Source: Dactylosporangium roseum (GTDB lineage Bacteria > Actinomycetota > Actinomycetes > Mycobacteriales > Micromonosporaceae). From it: a stretch of DNA of 64,000 nucleotides. The position numbers and the translations under genes were made by a program. Positions 24,842-33,737 of this stretch are shown in pieces. Position 1 is the stretch's first letter. Each line of letters opens with the position of its first letter. The DNA is taken from contig NZ_CP073721.1 of assembly GCF_025264685.1 (NCBI RefSeq), positions 735,001 to 799,000 on the forward strand. The letters are read 5' to 3'. The notes beneath the pieces are model-generated. The model ran no database searches. It saw nothing but the letters and a program-made list of their open reading frames with translations, and was not told where the DNA came from.

Positions 24842-26108
24842 GGCCGCCACCCTGGAGCGTGATCGGCTCGGCGTGATCGCGGTCGCGCCAGTCCTCGGGC
24901 AGCAGGTGGTCGAGCACGTCGTCGACGGTGACCGCGCCGACCAGCTTGTCGTTGTCGTCGACCACCGGCATCACCACCAGGTTGTAGGTCGCCATCCGGC
25001 GGGTGATCTCGGCCAGGGTGGTGCCCGGGGCGAGCGGATCGATGTCGTTGTCGACCACGCCGCCGAGCAGGGCCGACGGTGGTTCGCGCAGCAGCCGCTG
25101 GAAGTGCACGACGCCGAGGTACCGCCCGGTGGGCGTGGCCATCGGCGGCCGCGTGACGAACACGCCGGCGGCGACCGCGGGGGAGAGTTGCGGCTCCCGG
25201 ATGCGGGCCAGTGCCTCGGCGACCGTCGCGTCCGGCGCCATGACGATCGGCTCGGAGGTCATCACCGAGCCGGCGGTGCCGGGCAGGTAGTCCAGCAGCG
25301 CGCGCACCGGCGATGCCTCGTCGGGCTCCATGAGGTCGAGCAGGACCTCCTGCTCCGGCTTCGGCATCTCGGAGAGCAGGTCGGCGGCGTCGTCCGGGTC
25401 CATCTCCTCCAGTACGTCGGCCGCTCGCTGCGGCTCGAGCGCCGCGATGATCTCGAGCTGGTCGTGCTCGGGCAACTCCTCGAGCACGTCGGCGAGGCGC
25501 TCGTCGTCCAGCGCGGCCGCCACCTCGACTCGGCGGGTCTCGGAGAGGTCCTGTAGGACGTTGGCGAGGTCGGCGGGGCGCATGTTGTCGAGCACGGCCA
25601 GCAGTCCGGCGGTGCCCTGCTCCTCGGGCGACCCGGTCAGCCCGGAGACCTCGCTCCACTCAAGCTGGTTGAGGTGACCCCGGCGGGTGAGCCGCCTGGT
25701 GAACTCGCGGACCGCCACCCTGGTGAGTGACCACTCACCGGTGCGGTCGACCTCCATCGCCACGTCGACCACGGTGCCCGGGCGCTCGCTGGTGTTGATC
25801 GTGACGTGCCGGTCGAGGAAGTCCTCCAGCACCAGCAGCTCACCGGGGCGCTTCTCGAACCGCCGCAGATTGAGGGTGCCGGTGTTGAGCACCACGGCGT
25901 CGGGCTCGATCGCGGTGATCCGCCCGATCGGCAGGAAGATCCGCCGCCGCATCGGCATCTCGGCGATCAGGCCGACGACGCGGGGCGCCTGGTTGCCCGT
26001 CCGGGCGCGCGCGACCACGTCGCGCACCCGCCCGACCTGGTCACCGTTCGGATCGAACACGTTCAGGCCGGCGAGGCGCGCCACATAGACTCGCGGCGCA
26101 GTGCTCAC
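24834..26108 (-). CDS. PRC-barrel, MgtE N-domain and CBS-pair protein without channel domain
   Basis: 424 residues from GTG 26108. Order: PRC-barrel-like N-terminus (about 5-80), MgtE intracellular N domain with repeated ADLL/ADVLEEMxPDDAADLL helices (about 165-275), then two CBS motifs (VMTSEPIVMAPDATVAEALA and LAEITRRMATYNLVVMPVVD). The membrane magnesium-channel domain that follows in true MgtE is missing, so this is a soluble sensor, as in M. tuberculosis Rv1232c. CBS pairs bind adenosyl ligands or Mg2+. Preceded by a TAGGCT box eight bases from the start; overlaps the DUF1003 gene. Confidence 0.9.
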   Translation of the reverse strand: MSTAPRVYVARLAGLNVFDPNGDQVGRVRDVVARARTGNQAPRVVGLIAEMPMRRRIFLPIGRITAIEPDAVVLNTGTLNLRRFEKRPGELLVLEDFLDRHVTINTSERPGTVVDVAMEVDRTGEWSLTRVAVREFTRRLTRRGHLNQLEWSEVSGLTGSPEEQGTAGLLAVLDNMRPADLANVLQDLSETRRVEVAAALDDERLADVLEELPEHDQLEIIAALEPQRAADVLEEMDPDDAADLLSEMPKPEQEVLLDLMEPDEASPVRALLDYLPGTAGSVMTSEPIVMAPDATVAEALARIREPQLSPAVAAGVFVTRPPMATPTGRYLGVVHFQRLLREPPSALLGGVVDNDIDPLAPGTTLAEITRRMATYNLVVMPVVDDNDKLVGAVTVDDVLDHLLPEDWRDRDHAEPITLQGGGRG

Positions 26109-26116
26109 AAGGATCA

Positions 26117-26133
26117 AGCCTACTGATTAGGCT
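26117..26133. promoter_or_regulatory. Palindromic divergent leaderless promoter (MgtE-like/PhzF)
   Basis: AGCCTA-CTGAT-TAGGCT: the same TAGGCT -10 box on both strands. On the plus strand it is seven bases before the phzF-like ATG, on the minus strand eight bases before the MgtE-like GTG. Both mRNAs should be leaderless, and two polymerases could not use the site at once. Confidence 0.55.
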
Positions 26134-26140
26134 TCGTTCC

Positions 26141-26998
26141 ATGCGCATGGTGCGGTACTCCGTGGTCGACGTCTTCACCGACCGCCCGTTCACCGGCAAT
26201 CCGCTCGCGATCGTGTTCGACGCCCAGGACCTCGCCGGCGAGCAGATGCAGGCGATCGCACGGGAGTTCAACCTCTCGGAGTCGATCTTCGTGCTCCCGC
26301 CGACCACGCCCGAGGCCACGTATCGGGTGCGCATCTTCACCCCGCAGACCGAGCTGCCGTTCGCCGGCCACCCGACGGTGGGCTGCGCGGTGACCCTGTT
26401 CCGCAACGGCGTGATCAAGGACCGGGACGTGGTCCAGGAGTGCGGTGCCGGGCTGATCCCGATCCACATCGACGACGTGCACCACAGCGCGGTCGTCACC
26501 GGCGGCCGGCCGACCGTCGGTCCGCCGCTCGATCCTGCGCCGCTGCTCGCCGCCGTCGGCCTCACCGCGGACGACTTCGTCGGTCCGGTGCCCCGAAGGG
26601 CCGGCTGCGGGCTGGAGTTCACCTACCTCTCGGTGACGGACGAGGCGGTCGGCCGGGTGGGCCCGCACCGGCCGGTCGACAACGTCAGCGTCTTCCACTG
26701 GGAGGCGGCGGACCGTCACGCACACGCCCGGGTGCTGGTGCCCGACGTGGGTGTCCCCGAGGATCCGGCCACCGGTTCGGCGGCGCTGGGCCTGGGCGTC
26801 TGGCTGGTGAGCTCGGGTCTGCTGCCGGGTGACGGGCTCAGCGCGTACCACATCAGCCAGGGCCTGGAGATGCGCCGTCCGTCGTCGTTGCAGTGCTCGG
26901 TGACCGCGCGGGGCGGGGCGGCGGTCTCCGCGACCGTCGCCGGTCACGTCGTGCCGATCGCCTCCGGCGAGATGACGGTGCCGCCGTTCGTCGGCTGA
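26141..26998 (+). CDS. PhzF-family isomerase
   Basis: 285 residues. Two-lobed diaminopimelate-epimerase-like fold of PhzF: VVDVFTDRPFTGNPLAIVFD at the N-terminus, catalytic Glu in NLSESIFVLP, RIFTPQTELPFAGHPTVGCA, and in the second lobe GVPEDPATGSAALGLGVWL. The C-terminal half has the usual QGLEMRRPS strand. Substrate is unknown; only family members in phenazine operons have a proven role, and no phenazine genes are here. The 3' end overlaps the convergent EamA gene by 55 bases. Confidence 0.9.
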   Translation: MRMVRYSVVDVFTDRPFTGNPLAIVFDAQDLAGEQMQAIAREFNLSESIFVLPPTTPEATYRVRIFTPQTELPFAGHPTVGCAVTLFRNGVIKDRDVVQECGAGLIPIHIDDVHHSAVVTGGRPTVGPPLDPAPLLAAVGLTADDFVGPVPRRAGCGLEFTYLSVTDEAVGRVGPHRPVDNVSVFHWEAADRHAHARVLVPDVGVPEDPATGSAALGLGVWLVSSGLLPGDGLSAYHISQGLEMRRPSSLQCSVTARGGAAVSATVAGHVVPIASGEMTVPPFVG

Positions 26999-27918
26999 CC
27001 CGGTGAGGACGGCGGGGGCGGCTCGCCGGGCTTGCGCCAGCGCGTGCCGAGCACCACGACCGCCACGCCGGCCAGCAGGATCCCGATGCCCGGCAGGGTG
27101 CGCGCGGCGGGCAGTTGGTCGAGGAGCAGCCACGCGATGAGCAGTGCGCCGGGGACCTCCAGCAGGAGCAGCACCGCGACCGTGGTCGCCGAGACCCGCC
27201 GGAGGGCGTAGTTGATCAGCGTGTGCCCCAGCAGTTGCGGGCCGAGGGTCATGCCGGCGATCGCCAGCCAGGTCCCCGGGTCGTAGCCGACCAGGTCCGC
27301 GCGGGTGACGAGGCAGGTGGCCACGAGCACGACGGCGCAGATCGAGTAGCAGATCGTGGTGTACGTCGTCGTGGCGATGCTGGCGCGGGCGCGCTCGCCG
27401 AAGATCGTGTAGCCGGCCGCGGCGACGCCACCCGCCAGTGCCAGGCCGTCGCCGAGGAGCGCCCGGCCGGACAGGTCGGGATCGGCGCCGGTGGCGATCG
27501 CGACGCCGGCCACCGCGAGCCCGATGCCGGCCCAGGCGCTGCGGGGAACATGGATGCCGCGAACCGCCGAGATCAGCGCGGTCCACACCGGTGTCGTGGA
27601 GACCAGCGCGACGGACATGGCGACGCTGGTCAGCTTCGCGCTCGGCACCCAGGTGCCGAAGTGCACGGCCAGGCAGAGCCCGGACAGGGCGCTGATCCCG
27701 AGCGTGCGGCGGCCCGCGCCGGGACGCAACAGGTCGCGCACCTCGAACCGGCGGCGGGTCAGCGCCACCGGGGCCAGGCCGGCGACCGCGATCGCGTTGC
27801 GCCAGAAGGCGATCGCGAGCGCCGGCGCGGCGGCGAACACGATCAGCGGCGCTGACGACGAGATCGCCATGATCGACACCACAAGTGCGGCGATGGTGGG
27901 AAGGCCGACCTGGCGCAT
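26944..27918 (-). CDS. EamA-family (DMT superfamily) transporter
   Basis: 324 residues from ATG 27918, ten hydrophobic helices in two EamA repeats of five. The first includes FWRNAIAVAGLAPVAL, the second LINYALRRVSATTVAVLLLL with the usual EVPGALLIAWLLLDQ helix. Likely exporter of a small metabolite or amino acid. The C-terminal tail is Pro-rich and overlaps the convergent phzF-like gene by 55 bases. The start faces a 38-bp perfect palindrome that may hold its operator. Confidence 0.88.
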   Translation of the reverse strand: MRQVGLPTIAALVVSIMAISSSAPLIVFAAAPALAIAFWRNAIAVAGLAPVALTRRRFEVRDLLRPGAGRRTLGISALSGLCLAVHFGTWVPSAKLTSVAMSVALVSTTPVWTALISAVRGIHVPRSAWAGIGLAVAGVAIATGADPDLSGRALLGDGLALAGGVAAAGYTIFGERARASIATTTYTTICYSICAVVLVATCLVTRADLVGYDPGTWLAIAGMTLGPQLLGHTLINYALRRVSATTVAVLLLLEVPGALLIAWLLLDQLPAARTLPGIGILLAGVAVVVLGTRWRKPGEPPPPSSPGQPTNGGTVISPEAIGTT

Positions 27919-27954
27919 ACGTGAGATCTTGTCATTTTGGCGAAGCTGTCGCTG

Positions 27955-27992
27955 ATCCGACACTTGTCGACCGCGGTCGACAAGTGTCGGAT
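27955..27992. promoter_or_regulatory. 38-bp perfect palindrome, probable operator
   Basis: A loop-free perfect palindrome centred between 27973 and 27974; each half reads ATCCGACACTTGTCGACCG. It is 37 bases from the EamA start and 37 bases from the HAD start, so it is placed symmetrically in the divergent promoter region. That position fits an operator for a dimeric or tetrameric repressor better than a terminator. Confidence 0.65.
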
Positions 27993-28028
27993 GTCGTCCG
28001 TCCGGTGGATGCGATAGGGGTCGTTGAG

Positions 28029-28724
28029 ATGTTCCGGGCTGTCTGTTTTGACTACTTCAACACCTGTACAACGGCCGTCCGTCGAGGTGAGGAGCATCGG
28101 CGCACCGCGGAGGTGCTCGGCGTGGACCCGGACGAGTGGATCGCGCTGCTCGACCGGACCTTCGAGCAACGGGCCGCCGGCGGCTACGGCAGCGACTCGA
28201 TGACGGGCCTGTGGCAGCTCTGCAAGGAAATCGGCGTGGAGCCGACCGAGACACAGCTCTGCCACGCGGTCGGCTTACGCCTGGCCGCCCTCCAGAGCGA
28301 CGCGCCCTTGCGTCCGGCCACGATTCCGGTGCTGCGCGCGCTGCGATCCGCCGGGCTGGGCGTCGCGATCGTCAGCGACTGCTGGTTCGAGCTGCCCCAT
28401 TTCCTGCCCCGGTCCCGGTTGGCGGGCCTGTTCGACGCGGCGGTCTACTCGTCGGAGATCGGACACACCAAGCCGCACCCGGCGATGTACCGCACCGCGT
28501 GCGCGCTGCTCGGCGTCGAGCCCGCCGGCTGCCTGTACGTCGGGGACGGCGGCAGCCTGGAGCTCACCGGCGCCGGCGCCTGTGGGCTGACCGCGGTCCG
28601 GCTCGTCGCCGACGACCTCGGCGACCACCTGACCTACAACGACGAGCCCGGCTGGTCGGGTCCGTGCATCGAGAATCTCGCCGAGGTCTTGGACCTTGTC
28701 GGGGCGCCTATGCTGGTGGCGTGA
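28029..28724 (+). CDS. HAD-family phosphatase
   Basis: 231 residues. Haloacid-dehalogenase hydrolase. Motif I is FDYFNTCTT, where the nucleophile Asp (FD) is present but the usual DxDxT second Asp is Asn-shifted (DYFNT, as in many HAD dehalogenase-like enzymes). Motif II is IVSDCWF, motif III Lys in HTKPHPAMY, and motif IV YVGDGGSLELTGA. Small alpha-helical cap. Likely sugar- or nucleotide-phosphate phosphatase. Stop shares four bases with the AMMECR1 gene start; the 38-bp palindrome lies upstream. Confidence 0.85.
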   Translation: MFRAVCFDYFNTCTTAVRRGEEHRRTAEVLGVDPDEWIALLDRTFEQRAAGGYGSDSMTGLWQLCKEIGVEPTETQLCHAVGLRLAALQSDAPLRPATIPVLRALRSAGLGVAIVSDCWFELPHFLPRSRLAGLFDAAVYSSEIGHTKPHPAMYRTACALLGVEPAGCLYVGDGGSLELTGAGACGLTAVRLVADDLGDHLTYNDEPGWSGPCIENLAEVLDLVGAPMLVA

Positions 28725-29311
28725 CGGCGGCATTGTCGCTGACGGATGGCCGACTGCTCGCCCGCCTCGCCGCGGGCGCCGTCCGCGCACGGCTCGCCGG
28801 TGACCGTCTCGTCGTCCGGCTGCCCCAGGACAGCGCCCTGCACGCCGACGGCGCGTCGTTCGTGACACTGGAGCGGGCCGGGACCCTGCGGGGCTGTGTG
28901 GGCACCCTGGAGCCGGCCCGGCCGCTGCACCGCGACGTCGTGCGCAACGCGCTGCGCGCCATGAACGACCCGCGGCTGCCCCCGGTGACCGGCGACGACT
29001 GGCCGCTGCTCGACGTCAAGGTGTCGGTGCTCGGGCGCCCCGTGCGGGTGCCCACGCGCAGCCGGGAGGAGTTGCTGACCGCGCTGGTGCCGGGCGAGCA
29101 CGGACTCATCCTCACCGACGGGCGGAGGCGGGCCACGTTCCTGCCGTCGGTGTGGTCGAAGCTGCCCGAGCCCGAGCTGTTCCTGTCGGCGCTGCTCAGG
29201 AAGGGCGGTTGGCCGCCCGACCGCTGGCCCCCGGAGGTGACGGCGTGGTGCTACGGCGCGACCGAGTTCCACGACCGGCCCCCACGCACGCCGTTGGGGC
29301 CTGACTCCTGA
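28721..29311 (+). CDS. AMMECR1-domain protein
   Basis: 196 residues. AMMECR1 core: LRGCVGTLEPARPLHRDV (about 65-82, containing the conserved LRGCIGT motif), then DVKVSVLGRP and the ILTDGRRRATFLPSVW strand. The family is found in all domains of life and its molecular function is unresolved. GTG start overlaps the HAD stop by four bases (GTGA), so expression is coupled. C-terminus is Pro-rich. Confidence 0.88.
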   Translation: MTAALSLTDGRLLARLAAGAVRARLAGDRLVVRLPQDSALHADGASFVTLERAGTLRGCVGTLEPARPLHRDVVRNALRAMNDPRLPPVTGDDWPLLDVKVSVLGRPVRVPTRSREELLTALVPGEHGLILTDGRRRATFLPSVWSKLPEPELFLSALLRKGGWPPDRWPPEVTAWCYGATEFHDRPPRTPLGPDS

Positions 29312-29323
29312 TTGGATGGGGTC

Positions 29324-29803
29324 ATGGACGCCCTGGTCGAAGAAGCCGCCAAGAAGGCCGCTGTCGCCTGGCTCACCGTGCCGGGCGCCGGGCCCGCCTA
29401 CCTCGTCTGGTGCGCCTGGCTCGGCGGCTCGCTGCTCGTGGTCAGCGGCCCGGGCGAGCAGTCCGCACCCGGCCTGGCCGAGACGCCGACGGCGGACGTC
29501 ACCCTGCGCGGCGACCACGGCGGCCGGATCGTCACCTGGCCGGCCACCGTGGCCAGGATCGATCCCGCCTCGCAGGAGTGGACCGAGCTCGTGCCGCAGC
29601 TCGCCGCCAAGCGCCTCAACGGCACCGCCGACCTCGCCGCCACCTGGGCGGAGCGGTGTGTGGTCAGCCGCCTGACCCCGGCCGGCGGCACGCACGACCT
29701 CCCCGACGACTCGCAGGCGGCTCCGCCGCGGCCGTCCAGCGCGACCCGGGTGCCGAAGCGCCCGTTCCGCCTCCACAAGGTCCGCGGCGCGACCAAGCGC
29801 TGA
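29324..29803 (+). CDS. Conserved hypothetical protein, FMN-binding split-barrel-like
   Basis: 159 residues. Begins with a helix, then strands around AWLTVPGAGPAYLVWCAWLGGSLLVVSGPGEQ and a basic C-terminal tail (KRPFRLHKVRGATKR). The strand order resembles pyridoxamine-oxidase-like split barrels, but no cofactor motif is certain. Starts 12 bases after the AMMECR1 stop and probably belongs to the same operon. Actinomycete-only family as far as I can tell. Confidence 0.55.
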   Translation: MDALVEEAAKKAAVAWLTVPGAGPAYLVWCAWLGGSLLVVSGPGEQSAPGLAETPTADVTLRGDHGGRIVTWPATVARIDPASQEWTELVPQLAAKRLNGTADLAATWAERCVVSRLTPAGGTHDLPDDSQAAPPRPSSATRVPKRPFRLHKVRGATKR

Positions 29804-29809
29804 GCGCTT

Positions 29810-30297
29810 GCCCGCTCGGTGCAGGTCCGCCGGGTCGAGCGCCCCCATCGCGTGTGCGCCGGACGCCGTGTCGACGATCCGCCCGTTGCGCAACTGCTCC
29901 CGGAGCAGGTTGCTGAGCAGGAGGCCGGCCAGGCGGTTGGTCTGCGGCGTCGCCTCGAACCCGTCCTGGGTGACCACCCGGCCGGACACGAGACCACCCG
30001 CGTTGTTCGCCAGAACGTCGATCCGCTGGTACCGCTGGCGGAGATGATCGACGAGGACGTGGACGTCGTCGAGACGGGCGAAATCGCTGCGGTACGCCGG
30101 GGGAGTGCGCCCGCCCGACGCGTCGCGCACCGCGGCGACGGCGGCGGTGAACCGGTCGGGGTCGCGGCCCACGAGCACGACGTGGGCACCCCGGCGGCCA
30201 TGTCGCCGGCGGCGGCCAGACCAACTCCGGAGCTGGCGCCGGTGACGACAGCCGTACGGCCGGTGAGATCTCCCACAGGAGCACTCTGCGTGCTCAC
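29810..30297 (-). pseudogene. Frameshifted and truncated short-chain dehydrogenase
   Basis: The N-terminal Rossmann half of an SDR: TAVVTGASSGVG in the frame starting at GTG/ATG 30297. The frame then breaks at a C-run (30189-30192), after which the next frame continues with VLVGRDPDRFTAAVAAVRD, VLANNAGG and RIVDTASGAHAMGALDPADL. The sequence stops near 29810 without the catalytic Tyr-x-x-x-Lys. A single-base frameshift could be a sequencing error, but the missing C-terminal half indicates genuine decay. It faces the convergent hypothetical ending at 29803. Confidence 0.75.
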
Positions 30298-30383
30298 GCG
30301 ACGAGGCTACCGTGGCGTAGCTTGCCCTGAACCAACGCTAAGGCCCGCCAGACATCGATTGCTCGGAGCAAAGGAGCCCCGCC

Positions 30384-31337
30384 ATGGCCGCCCTCGGACG
30401 CCCGCGCCGCTCGTGCCTCGCCGTTCCCGGATCGAGCGTGAAGATGCTCGACAAAGCCCAAGGGCTCCCCGCCGACCAGGTGTTCCTCGACCTGGAGGAC
30501 GCGGTCGCGCCGCTGGCGAAGCCGGGGGCGCGCAAGAACGTGGTGGCCGCGCTCAACGACGGGGACTGGGCCGGCAAGACCCGCGTCGTGCGGGTCAACG
30601 ACCTGACTACGCAGTGGACGTACCGCGACGTGATCGAGGTCGTCGAGGGCGCCGGTGAGAACCTCGACTGCATCATGCTGCCGAAGGTCCAGTCGGCCGG
30701 CCAGATCGAGTGGCTCGACCTCACGCTCACCCAGATCGAGAAGACGATCGGACTGCCCGTCGGCAAGATCGGCATCGAGGCGCAGATCGAGAACGCGGCC
30801 GGGCTGGTCAACGTCGACGCGATCGCCACCGCCTCGCAGCGGGTGGAGACGATCATCTTCGGCCCGGCGGACTTCATGGCGTCGATCAACATGAAGTCGC
30901 TGGTCGTGGGCGGGCTGATCCCCGACTACCCGGGCGACCCGTACCACTACATCCTCATGCGCATCCTGATGGCGGCCCGGATGCACGACCTTCAGGCGAT
31001 CGACGGCCCGTTCCTGCAGATCCGCGACGTCGACGCGTTCCGCGAGGTCGCCAAGCGCAGTGCCGCACTCGGGTTCGACGGCAAGTGGGTGCTGCACCCT
31101 GGCCAGATCGACGCGGCGAACGACGTCTACAGCCCGGCGCAGGAGGACTACGACCACGCCGAGCTCATCCTCGACGCGTACGACTACTACACCTCCGAGG
31201 CTGGTGGGAAGCTCGGCGCGGTCATGCTCGGCAACGAGATGATCGACGAGGCCTCGCGGAAGATGGCCCTCGTCATCTCCGCGAAGGGGCGGGCGGCGGG
31301 CATGCTTCGTACCACGACCTTCACCCCACCGGCCTGA
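30384..31337 (+). CDS. HpcH/HpaI aldolase, malyl-CoA lyase-like (CitE family)
   Basis: 317 residues. TIM-barrel lyase of the citE/malyl-CoA lyase group: [30 protein letters not shown] (acidic metal and CoA site), [40 protein letters not shown] and [13 protein letters not shown]. The pattern matches actinomycete L-malyl-CoA/beta-methylmalyl-CoA lyases of the ethylmalonyl-CoA pathway. Ribosome site AAAGGAG. The acyl-CoA dehydrogenase at 32538 and MaoC protein at 40061 are the expected partners; ccr and ecm are not in the window. Confidence 0.85.
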   Translation: MAALGRPRRSCLAVPGSSVKMLDKAQGLPADQVFLDLEDAVAPLAKPGARKNVVAALNDGDWAGKTRVVRVNDLTTQWTYRDVIEVVEGAGENLDCIMLPKVQSAGQIEWLDLTLTQIEKTIGLPVGKIGIEAQIENAAGLVNVDAIATASQRVETIIFGPADFMASINMKSLVVGGLIPDYPGDPYHYILMRILMAARMHDLQAIDGPFLQIRDVDAFREVAKRSAALGFDGKWVLHPGQIDAANDVYSPAQEDYDHAELILDAYDYYTSEAGGKLGAVMLGNEMIDEASRKMALVISAKGRAAGMLRTTTFTPPA

Positions 31338-31534
31338 GAAAACGCGCGTCGCATTGCCCGGTGGCGGATCCGGCAGGCAGGATTTGCCCTATGGCACCCG
31401 ATCTACGTTCCAGTGGACCCGCCGGCAAGGGCGGCCGGCGCGACGTGAGCCGACCGTCCTCGGCTCGGCGCACCCTGCGAGCCGTTCCGTCCAGCGGTCC
31501 CGAGCTCGCCGACGATCCCGCGGGTGAGGAGTCC

Positions 31535-32299
31535 ATGACGACCGACCGGCTCGACGGCAGGGTCGCCCTGGTCACCGGGGCCGGCAGCCCCGACGGCATC
31601 GGCTACGCCACGGCCCGCCGCCTGAAATCGATGGGCGCCGCCGTCGCGATCGTATCCACCACCCGCCGGATCCACGACCGCGCCAGCGAGCTGGGCGTCA
31701 TCGGGTTCGTCGCCGATCTCACCGTCGAGGCCGAGGTCGGCGCCCTGGCCGACGCGATCAGCGACCAGCTCGGCGGGGTCGAGATCCTGGTCAACAACGC
31801 CGGCCTGGCCAGCAAGGCGAGCCCCGAGGTGCTGCGTCCCGTCGCGCAGCTCACCTACGAGGAGTGGCGTGCCGAGATCGACCGCAATCTCACGACCGCG
31901 TTCCTGGTCAGCCGCGCCTTCGTCGGCGGCATGGCCGAGCACGGCTGGGGTCGCATCGTCAATCTCGCCGCGACCGCCGGCCCGGTCAACGCTCTGCCCG
32001 CCGAGGCCGGATACGCGGCGGCCAAGGCCGGCGTGGTCGGCCTGACGCGGGCCCTCGCGATGGAGCTCGTCGCCGACGGCATCACGGTCAACGCGGTCGC
32101 CCCCGGCATCATCCACACCGGTGCGTCGACGCTCGTCGAGCTCAAGCAGGGCTTCGGCACGCCGATGGGCCGCCCCGGCACACCAGAGGAGGTCGCCGCC
32201 ACCATCGCCTTCCTCTGCTCGCCGGGCGCGTCCTACATCACCGGCCAGATGCTGGTCGTGGACGGCGGCAACAGCGTCCGCGAGGCCCAGTACCGCTGA
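31535..32299 (+). CDS. Short-chain dehydrogenase/reductase
   Basis: 254 residues from ATG 31535, after GGTGAGGAG. Classical [21 protein letters not shown] for NAD(P), [10 protein letters not shown], Ser in NLAATAG (weak), Tyr/Lys in GYAAAKAGV, then [18 protein letters not shown] and the C-terminal [12 protein letters not shown]. FabG-like enzyme; substrate is unknown. Located between the malyl-CoA lyase and acyl-CoA dehydrogenase genes, with repeat element B1 just after the stop. The catalytic Ser region reads LAATAGP, where the expected Ser is Thr, so activity may differ. Confidence 0.85.
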   Translation: MTTDRLDGRVALVTGAGSPDGIGYATARRLKSMGAAVAIVSTTRRIHDRASELGVIGFVADLTVEAEVGALADAISDQLGGVEILVNNAGLASKASPEVLRPVAQLTYEEWRAEIDRNLTTAFLVSRAFVGGMAEHGWGRIVNLAATAGPVNALPAEAGYAAAKAGVVGLTRALAMELVADGITVNAVAPGIIHTGASTLVELKQGFGTPMGRPGTPEEVAATIAFLCSPGASYITGQMLVVDGGNSVREAQYR

Positions 32300-32314
32300 C
32301 CCCCCTTTTTTCGT

Positions 32315-32389
32315 GTTGATCATGCAGTTGTGGTGCCTGACAAGCCGGACATCGTGGGAGTGTCGCGGCACCACGACTGCATGATCAAC
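32315..32389. repeat. Palindromic element B1
   Basis: Family B. Arms 32315-32337 and 32367-32389 (23 bp, one mismatch; GTTGATCATGCAG and its complement) with a 29-base loop that contains CGTGGGAGTGTC, also found in B2. It starts 15 bases after the SDR stop, behind a C6T6 run. Confidence 0.9.
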
Positions 32390-32537
32390 GCCAAGGGCCG
32401 GTCGGTCGGTAACTCCTCCGCTTGAGAACCATTTCACAGGGTGATGTGGTCCGCTCACAGTGGTCGCACCCGCCGGCGACCGCGATACTGCCTGCGAACC
32501 CGCCAGTAACTTGTTGCTGACCAATCGGAGGTCGACA

Positions 32538-33737
32538 ATGGCCCGCCTTGCCCAGACACCCGGTCTGACCGACGTGCAGCGATCGATCCTCGAAACCGTG
32601 CGGGAGTTCGTCGACAAGGAGATCATCCCGCAAGCCCAGCGGCTCGAGCACGACGACGTCTACCCGGCCGACATCGTCGACGGCATGCGTGAGATGGGCC
32701 TCTTCGGCCTGACCATCCCCGAGGAGCACGGCGGGCTCGGTGAGTCGCTGCTGACCTACGCCCTAGTCGTGGAGGAGCTTTCCCGGGGCTGGATGTCCGT
32801 CTCCGGCATCGTCAACACGCACTTCATCGTGGCGTACCTCGTCAGCCACCACGGCTCGCCCGAGCAGAAGGCGGCGCTGCTGCCGCGGATGGCCGCCGGC
32901 GAGGTGCGTGGTGCGTTCTCGATGTCCGAACCCGGCTGCGGCTCCGACGTCGCCGCCATCCGCACCAAGGCCGTCCCCGACGGCGACGACTACGTCATCA
33001 ACGGGCAGAAGATGTGGCTGACCAACGGTGCGTACTCGTCGGTCGTCGCCACGCTGGTCAAGACCGACCTCGGCGCCGAGTCGGTGTACGGCGAGATGAC
33101 GACGTTCCTGATCGAGAAGGAGCCCGGCTTCGGCGAGACCGCGCCCGGCCTGACGATTCCCGGCAAGATCGAGAAGATGGGCTACAAGGGCGTCGAGACG
33201 ACGGAGATGGTCCTCGACGGCGTGCGGGTGCCGGCGACCGCGGTCCTGGGCGGCGCCGCGAAGGCCGGCCGCGGCTTCTACCAGATGATGGACGGCATCG
33301 AGGTCGGCCGGGTCAACGTCGCCGCGCGCGCCTGCGGCATCTCGATCCGGGCGTTCGAGTTGGCCATCGCGTACGCGCAGCAGCGCCAGACGTTCGGCGC
33401 CCCGCTGGTCAAGCACCAGGCAATCGCCTTCAAGCTCGCCGAGATGGCGACGAAGATCGAGGCCGCGCACAGTCTGATGGTCAACGCCGCCCGGCTGAAG
33501 GACGCCGGACAGCGCAACGACGTCGAGGCCGGCATGGCCAAGCTCCTGGCGTCGGAGTACTGCGCCGAGGTGGTCCAGGAGGCCTTCCGGATCCACGGCG
33601 GCTACGGCTACTCCAAGGAGTACGAGATCGAGCGGCTGATGCGCGAGGCGCCGTTCCTGCTCATCGGCGAGGGCACCAGCGAGATCCAGAAGACCATCAT
33701 CAGCCGTGGACTGCTCAAGGAATACGGGGCCCGGTGA
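32538..33737 (+). CDS. Acyl-CoA dehydrogenase, possible methylsuccinyl-CoA dehydrogenase
   Basis: 399 residues from ATG 32538, ribosome site GGAGG. Flavoprotein dehydrogenase: FSMSEPGCGSDVAAI (FAD/substrate loop, about 132-146), MWLTNGAYSSV, GRGFYQMMDGIEVGR and RQTFGAPLVKHQAIAFKLAEM; catalytic base region QEAFRIHGGYGYSKEY ends in the IHGGYG flavin loop. In S. coelicolor the methylsuccinyl-CoA dehydrogenase gene is linked to the malyl-CoA lyase gene, as here. The final 23 bases overlap the convergent CoA-binding gene. Specific substrate is inferred. Confidence 0.88.
   Translation: MARLAQTPGLTDVQRSILETVREFVDKEIIPQAQRLEHDDVYPADIVDGMREMGLFGLTIPEEHGGLGESLLTYALVVEELSRGWMSVSGIVNTHFIVAYLVSHHGSPEQKAALLPRMAAGEVRGAFSMSEPGCGSDVAAIRTKAVPDGDDYVINGQKMWLTNGAYSSVVATLVKTDLGAESVYGEMTTFLIEKEPGFGETAPGLTIPGKIEKMGYKGVETTEMVLDGVRVPATAVLGGAAKAGRGFYQMMDGIEVGRVNVAARACGISIRAFELAIAYAQQRQTFGAPLVKHQAIAFKLAEMATKIEAAHSLMVNAARLKDAGQRNDVEAGMAKLLASEYCAEVVQEAFRIHGGYGYSKEYEIERLMREAPFLLIGEGTSEIQKTIISRGLLKEYGAR

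Noticed and set aside
30710..31534. Upstream extension of the SDR gene over the malyl-CoA lyase
   Set aside because: Reads as Arg/Gly-rich shadow; the ATG at 31535 has a strong ribosome site and the SDR starts there.
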